Shown one piece after another: positions 62,025 through 64,000 of a DNA stretch of 64,000 nucleotides. The DNA comes from Bacteroidota bacterium. GTDB lineage: Bacteria; Bacteroidota; Bacteroidia; Bacteroidales; VadinHA17. Position numbers and translations under genes: made by a program. Each line of letters starts with the position of its first letter. Position 1 is the first letter of the stretch. Location of the stretch: the NCBI GenBank assembly GCA_029547705.1, contig JAKPOU010000068.1, forward strand, positions 1 to 64,000, read 5' to 3'. The notes under the pieces are model-generated. The model saw nothing but the letters and a program-made list of their open reading frames with translations, had not been told where the DNA came from and made no database searches.

Positions 62025-64000
62025 ATGGAGGGGAGTAAGGAAAACAGAAAATATCTGATCTGGTTCTGGGCGCTGTTCACAACGCCCCTTATTGTCATTA
62101 TTATCCTGTTCCTGCTTATTTCGGCGGAGAAGCTGGGGCCCATGCCCTCTTTTGCCGAACTTGAAAATCCCGAATACTATCTTGCCGCGGAAGTATTTTC
62201 CGAGGATGAGGTGCTGCTGGGTAAAATTAGCGTTGAGAACAGGACCTGGACGGAATACAGGAATCTTTCACCCTATCTGGTCGCGGCCCTGATCTCAGCC
62301 GAGGATATCAGGTATTACCGCCATTCCGGAATAGATTTCCGCGGGATAGCCAGGGTTATTTTCCGGACCATTCTGCTCGGACAGGAAACCGGCGGGGGAA
62401 GTACCATAACACAGCAGCTTGCCAAGCAGCTTTATCCGAGGGATACGGCACGGGTTTCCGCCCTGGTGAGAAACATGAAGCTTGGCATTTCAAAGTTCAA
62501 GGAATGGCAGACGGCTGTGAAGCTGGAGAAGAGCTATACCAAGGAAGAGATCATAGCAATGTATCTCAACAAATATGATTTCCTCTATCATGCCATCGGC
62601 ATCAGGTCAGCCGCAAAGGTATATTTCAACAAGACCCCCGATTCATTAAACCTCCAGGAATCCGCTGTCCTGATAGGCATGCTTAAAAATTCAAGTGCCT
62701 TTAATCCGGTAAGATATTATGACCGGATGTTTCAGCGGAGGAATATAGTGATTTCCCAGATGTCGAAATACGGCTATATCGACCGCCATACGGCCGATTC
62801 CGTGAAAAGGCTGCCCATTGAGCTGGATTTCCAGATAGAGGATCATAATACGGGACGTGCCACATATTTCAGGGAATACCTGAGGAATATCATGACCAGG
62901 CCTCTGCCTGACCGCAGGCTTTACCAGAGGCAGGCATCCTATGATGAGGCGATGTGGGAATGGGATAACAATCCGCTGTACGGATGGTGCAACAAGAACA
63001 AAAAGCCTGACGGTTCAAATTATGATATTTACCGGGACGGTCTGAAGATACATACGACAATAAACTCCCGGATGCAGCAGTATGCCGAGGAGGCTGTCAC
63101 GGAGCACCTGTCAAGGAGTATTCAGCCCGATTTCTACAGGCGTGCGAAACGCTTCAGGAATCCTCCCTATTCCGACGACCTGCCGAAATCCATGGTGGAT
63201 GAGCTGCTGATGAGATCACTCAGACAGAGCAACAGGTATTACACCATGAGGGCAAGGGGCTATCCGGAAGACTCAATAATGCTTGCATTCAACACGAAGA
63301 CAAGAATGAAGGTCTTTTCCTGGAAGGGGGAAAGAGATACCATAATGACACCTCTCGATTCGATAAGGTATTACAAGTACTTCATAAGATCGGGAATCAT
63401 GGTGGAGAATCCTCATGACGGGCATGTGAAGGCCTATGTTGGCGGACCGGATTTCAAGTATTTCAAGTATGATGTGTGTACCCAGCAGCGGAGGCAGGTT
63501 GGAAGCACAATAAAGCCCTTCCTTTACACAATAGCCATGCAGAACGGCTATTCGCCCTGCTATGAAGTTGAAAACATACCCCGTTCCTTTGATGTCGGCG
63601 ACACTGTCCCCTGGACTCCGAGAAGCTCCGGCAACAAGGCCCATCACGGCAGGATGGTAACCCTGAAATGGGGACTGGCCCAGTCAGAGAACTATATCTC
63701 AGCCTGGCTGATGCAGCAGTTCAGGCCTTCGGCTGTGGCGGAACTGATGCATAAAATGGGTATCAGAAGCTTTATTGACCCCGTTTATTCAATCTTCCTG
63801 GGAACATCCGATGTGAAGCTTGAAGAGATGGTCGGGGCCTATGGCACCTTTGCCAACAAGGGAGTATATATCCGGCCGATGTATGTTACTCATATAGAAG
63901 ACAAGAACGGCAATATTATTTCGAGGTTCAATCCCGTGATCGAAGAGGTGCTGAGTGAGGAAACAGCTTATCTCATGCTCAGTCTTCTTCAGGGTGTTGT
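62025..64000 (+). CDS. Class A penicillin-binding protein, PBP1a-like (3' end outside window)
   Basis: The ATG at 62025 opens a frame that runs to the window end (658 codons). A short cytoplasmic part and one helix (PLIVIIILFLLIS) precede a GT51 glycosyltransferase domain with AEDIRYYRHSGIDFRG and GGGSTITQQLAKQLY. The transpeptidase domain has the active serine in GSTIKPF (Ser494) and the SEN motif (AQSENYIS). The KTG box is beyond the window. It builds and crosslinks peptidoglycan. It is divergent from topA. Confidence 0.92.
   Translation, partial: MEGSKENRKYLIWFWALFTTPLIVIIILFLLISAEKLGPMPSFAELENPEYYLAAEVFSEDEVLLGKISVENRTWTEYRNLSPYLVAALISAEDIRYYRHSGIDFRGIARVIFRTILLGQETGGGSTITQQLAKQLYPRDTARVSALVRNMKLGISKFKEWQTAVKLEKSYTKEEIIAMYLNKYDFLYHAIGIRSAAKVYFNKTPDSLNLQESAVLIGMLKNSSAFNPVRYYDRMFQRRNIVISQMSKYGYIDRHTADSVKRLPIELDFQIEDHNTGRATYFREYLRNIMTRPLPDRRLYQRQASYDEAMWEWDNNPLYGWCNKNKKPDGSNYDIYRDGLKIHTTINSRMQQYAEEAVTEHLSRSIQPDFYRRAKRFRNPPYSDDLPKSMVDELLMRSLRQSNRYYTMRARGYPEDSIMLAFNTKTRMKVFSWKGERDTIMTPLDSIRYYKYFIRSGIMVENPHDGHVKAYVGGPDFKYFKYDVCTQQRRQVGSTIKPFLYTIAMQNGYSPCYEVENIPRSFDVGDTVPWTPRSSGNKAHHGRMVTLKWGLAQSENYISAWLMQQFRPSAVAELMHKMGIRSFIDPVYSIFLGTSDVKLEEMVGAYGTFANKGVYIRPMYVTHIEDKNGNIISRFNPVIEEVLSEETAYLMLSLLQGV

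Noticed and set aside
1-64000. tRNA, rRNA or CRISPR features
   Set aside because: No T-loop/acceptor patterns, rRNA-like stretches or regularly spaced identical repeats were seen by eye; a tRNAscan-SE or CRISPR finder run would settle it.

Overview
The window is a piece of a Bacteroidota chromosome, most likely a Bacteroidales-type environmental lineage. The evidence is a complete porP-gldKLMN type IX secretion/gliding locus, a gldA-like ATPase, proteins of Bacteroidota-restricted families (DUF4296, DUF4834, DUF5723-like, DUF5687-like), and promoters of the Bacteroidota form TAnnTTTG with an upstream TTG. Nothing in it identifies a species.

Positions 1-10.7 kb form an AT-rich accessory island. 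It starts with the 5' end of an IS transposase gene, a 58-residue membrane-protein gene and an attC-like inverted repeat. Three related cassettes follow. Cassette A (about 600-3180) has an intact double-glycine-leader peptide gene, a strong hairpin, two small membrane proteins and an ABC ATPase. Cassettes B (about 3300-5930) and C (about 5880-10650) keep the same leader sequence and ABC ATPase/permease genes, but their peptide genes are decayed. The layout suggests duplicated peptide export/immunity units that gain and lose their peptides.

Positions 10.7-15 kb hold a lipoprotein, an IphP-type tyrosine phosphatase, an aldo/keto reductase, a small membrane protein, a well-folded candidate small RNA (14315-14480) and a small HTH regulator. 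Positions 15-20 kb on the minus strand hold a compact operon: PqqD-like protein, HPr-kinase-like protein, S26B-type peptidase, ABC exporter and NTP_transf_5 nucleotidyltransferase. This gene set resembles the accessory part of lasso-peptide/RiPP clusters, but no precursor or cyclase is present here.

Positions 20-52 kb are largely housekeeping: RNase R; cysS-ispG; the methionine cycle (metH-metF, convergent with metK); gldA; a universal stress protein; asnS-rpoN-PAP2-like protein; a seven-gene minus operon led by rbfA; trpS; a large DUF3352-like/beta-propeller protein; a DUF5723-like outer-membrane protein; a DUF4834 protein; mlaE/mlaF; and a mannose-1-phosphate guanylyltransferase.

Positions 52-59 kb carry the type IX secretion core on the minus strand (porP/sprF, gldK, gldL, gldM, gldN) behind its own promoter. 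Upstream are topA and an arginase-fold protein that has lost its metal ligands. The window ends inside a divergent class A penicillin-binding protein gene. No tRNA, rRNA or CRISPR array was found by eye.
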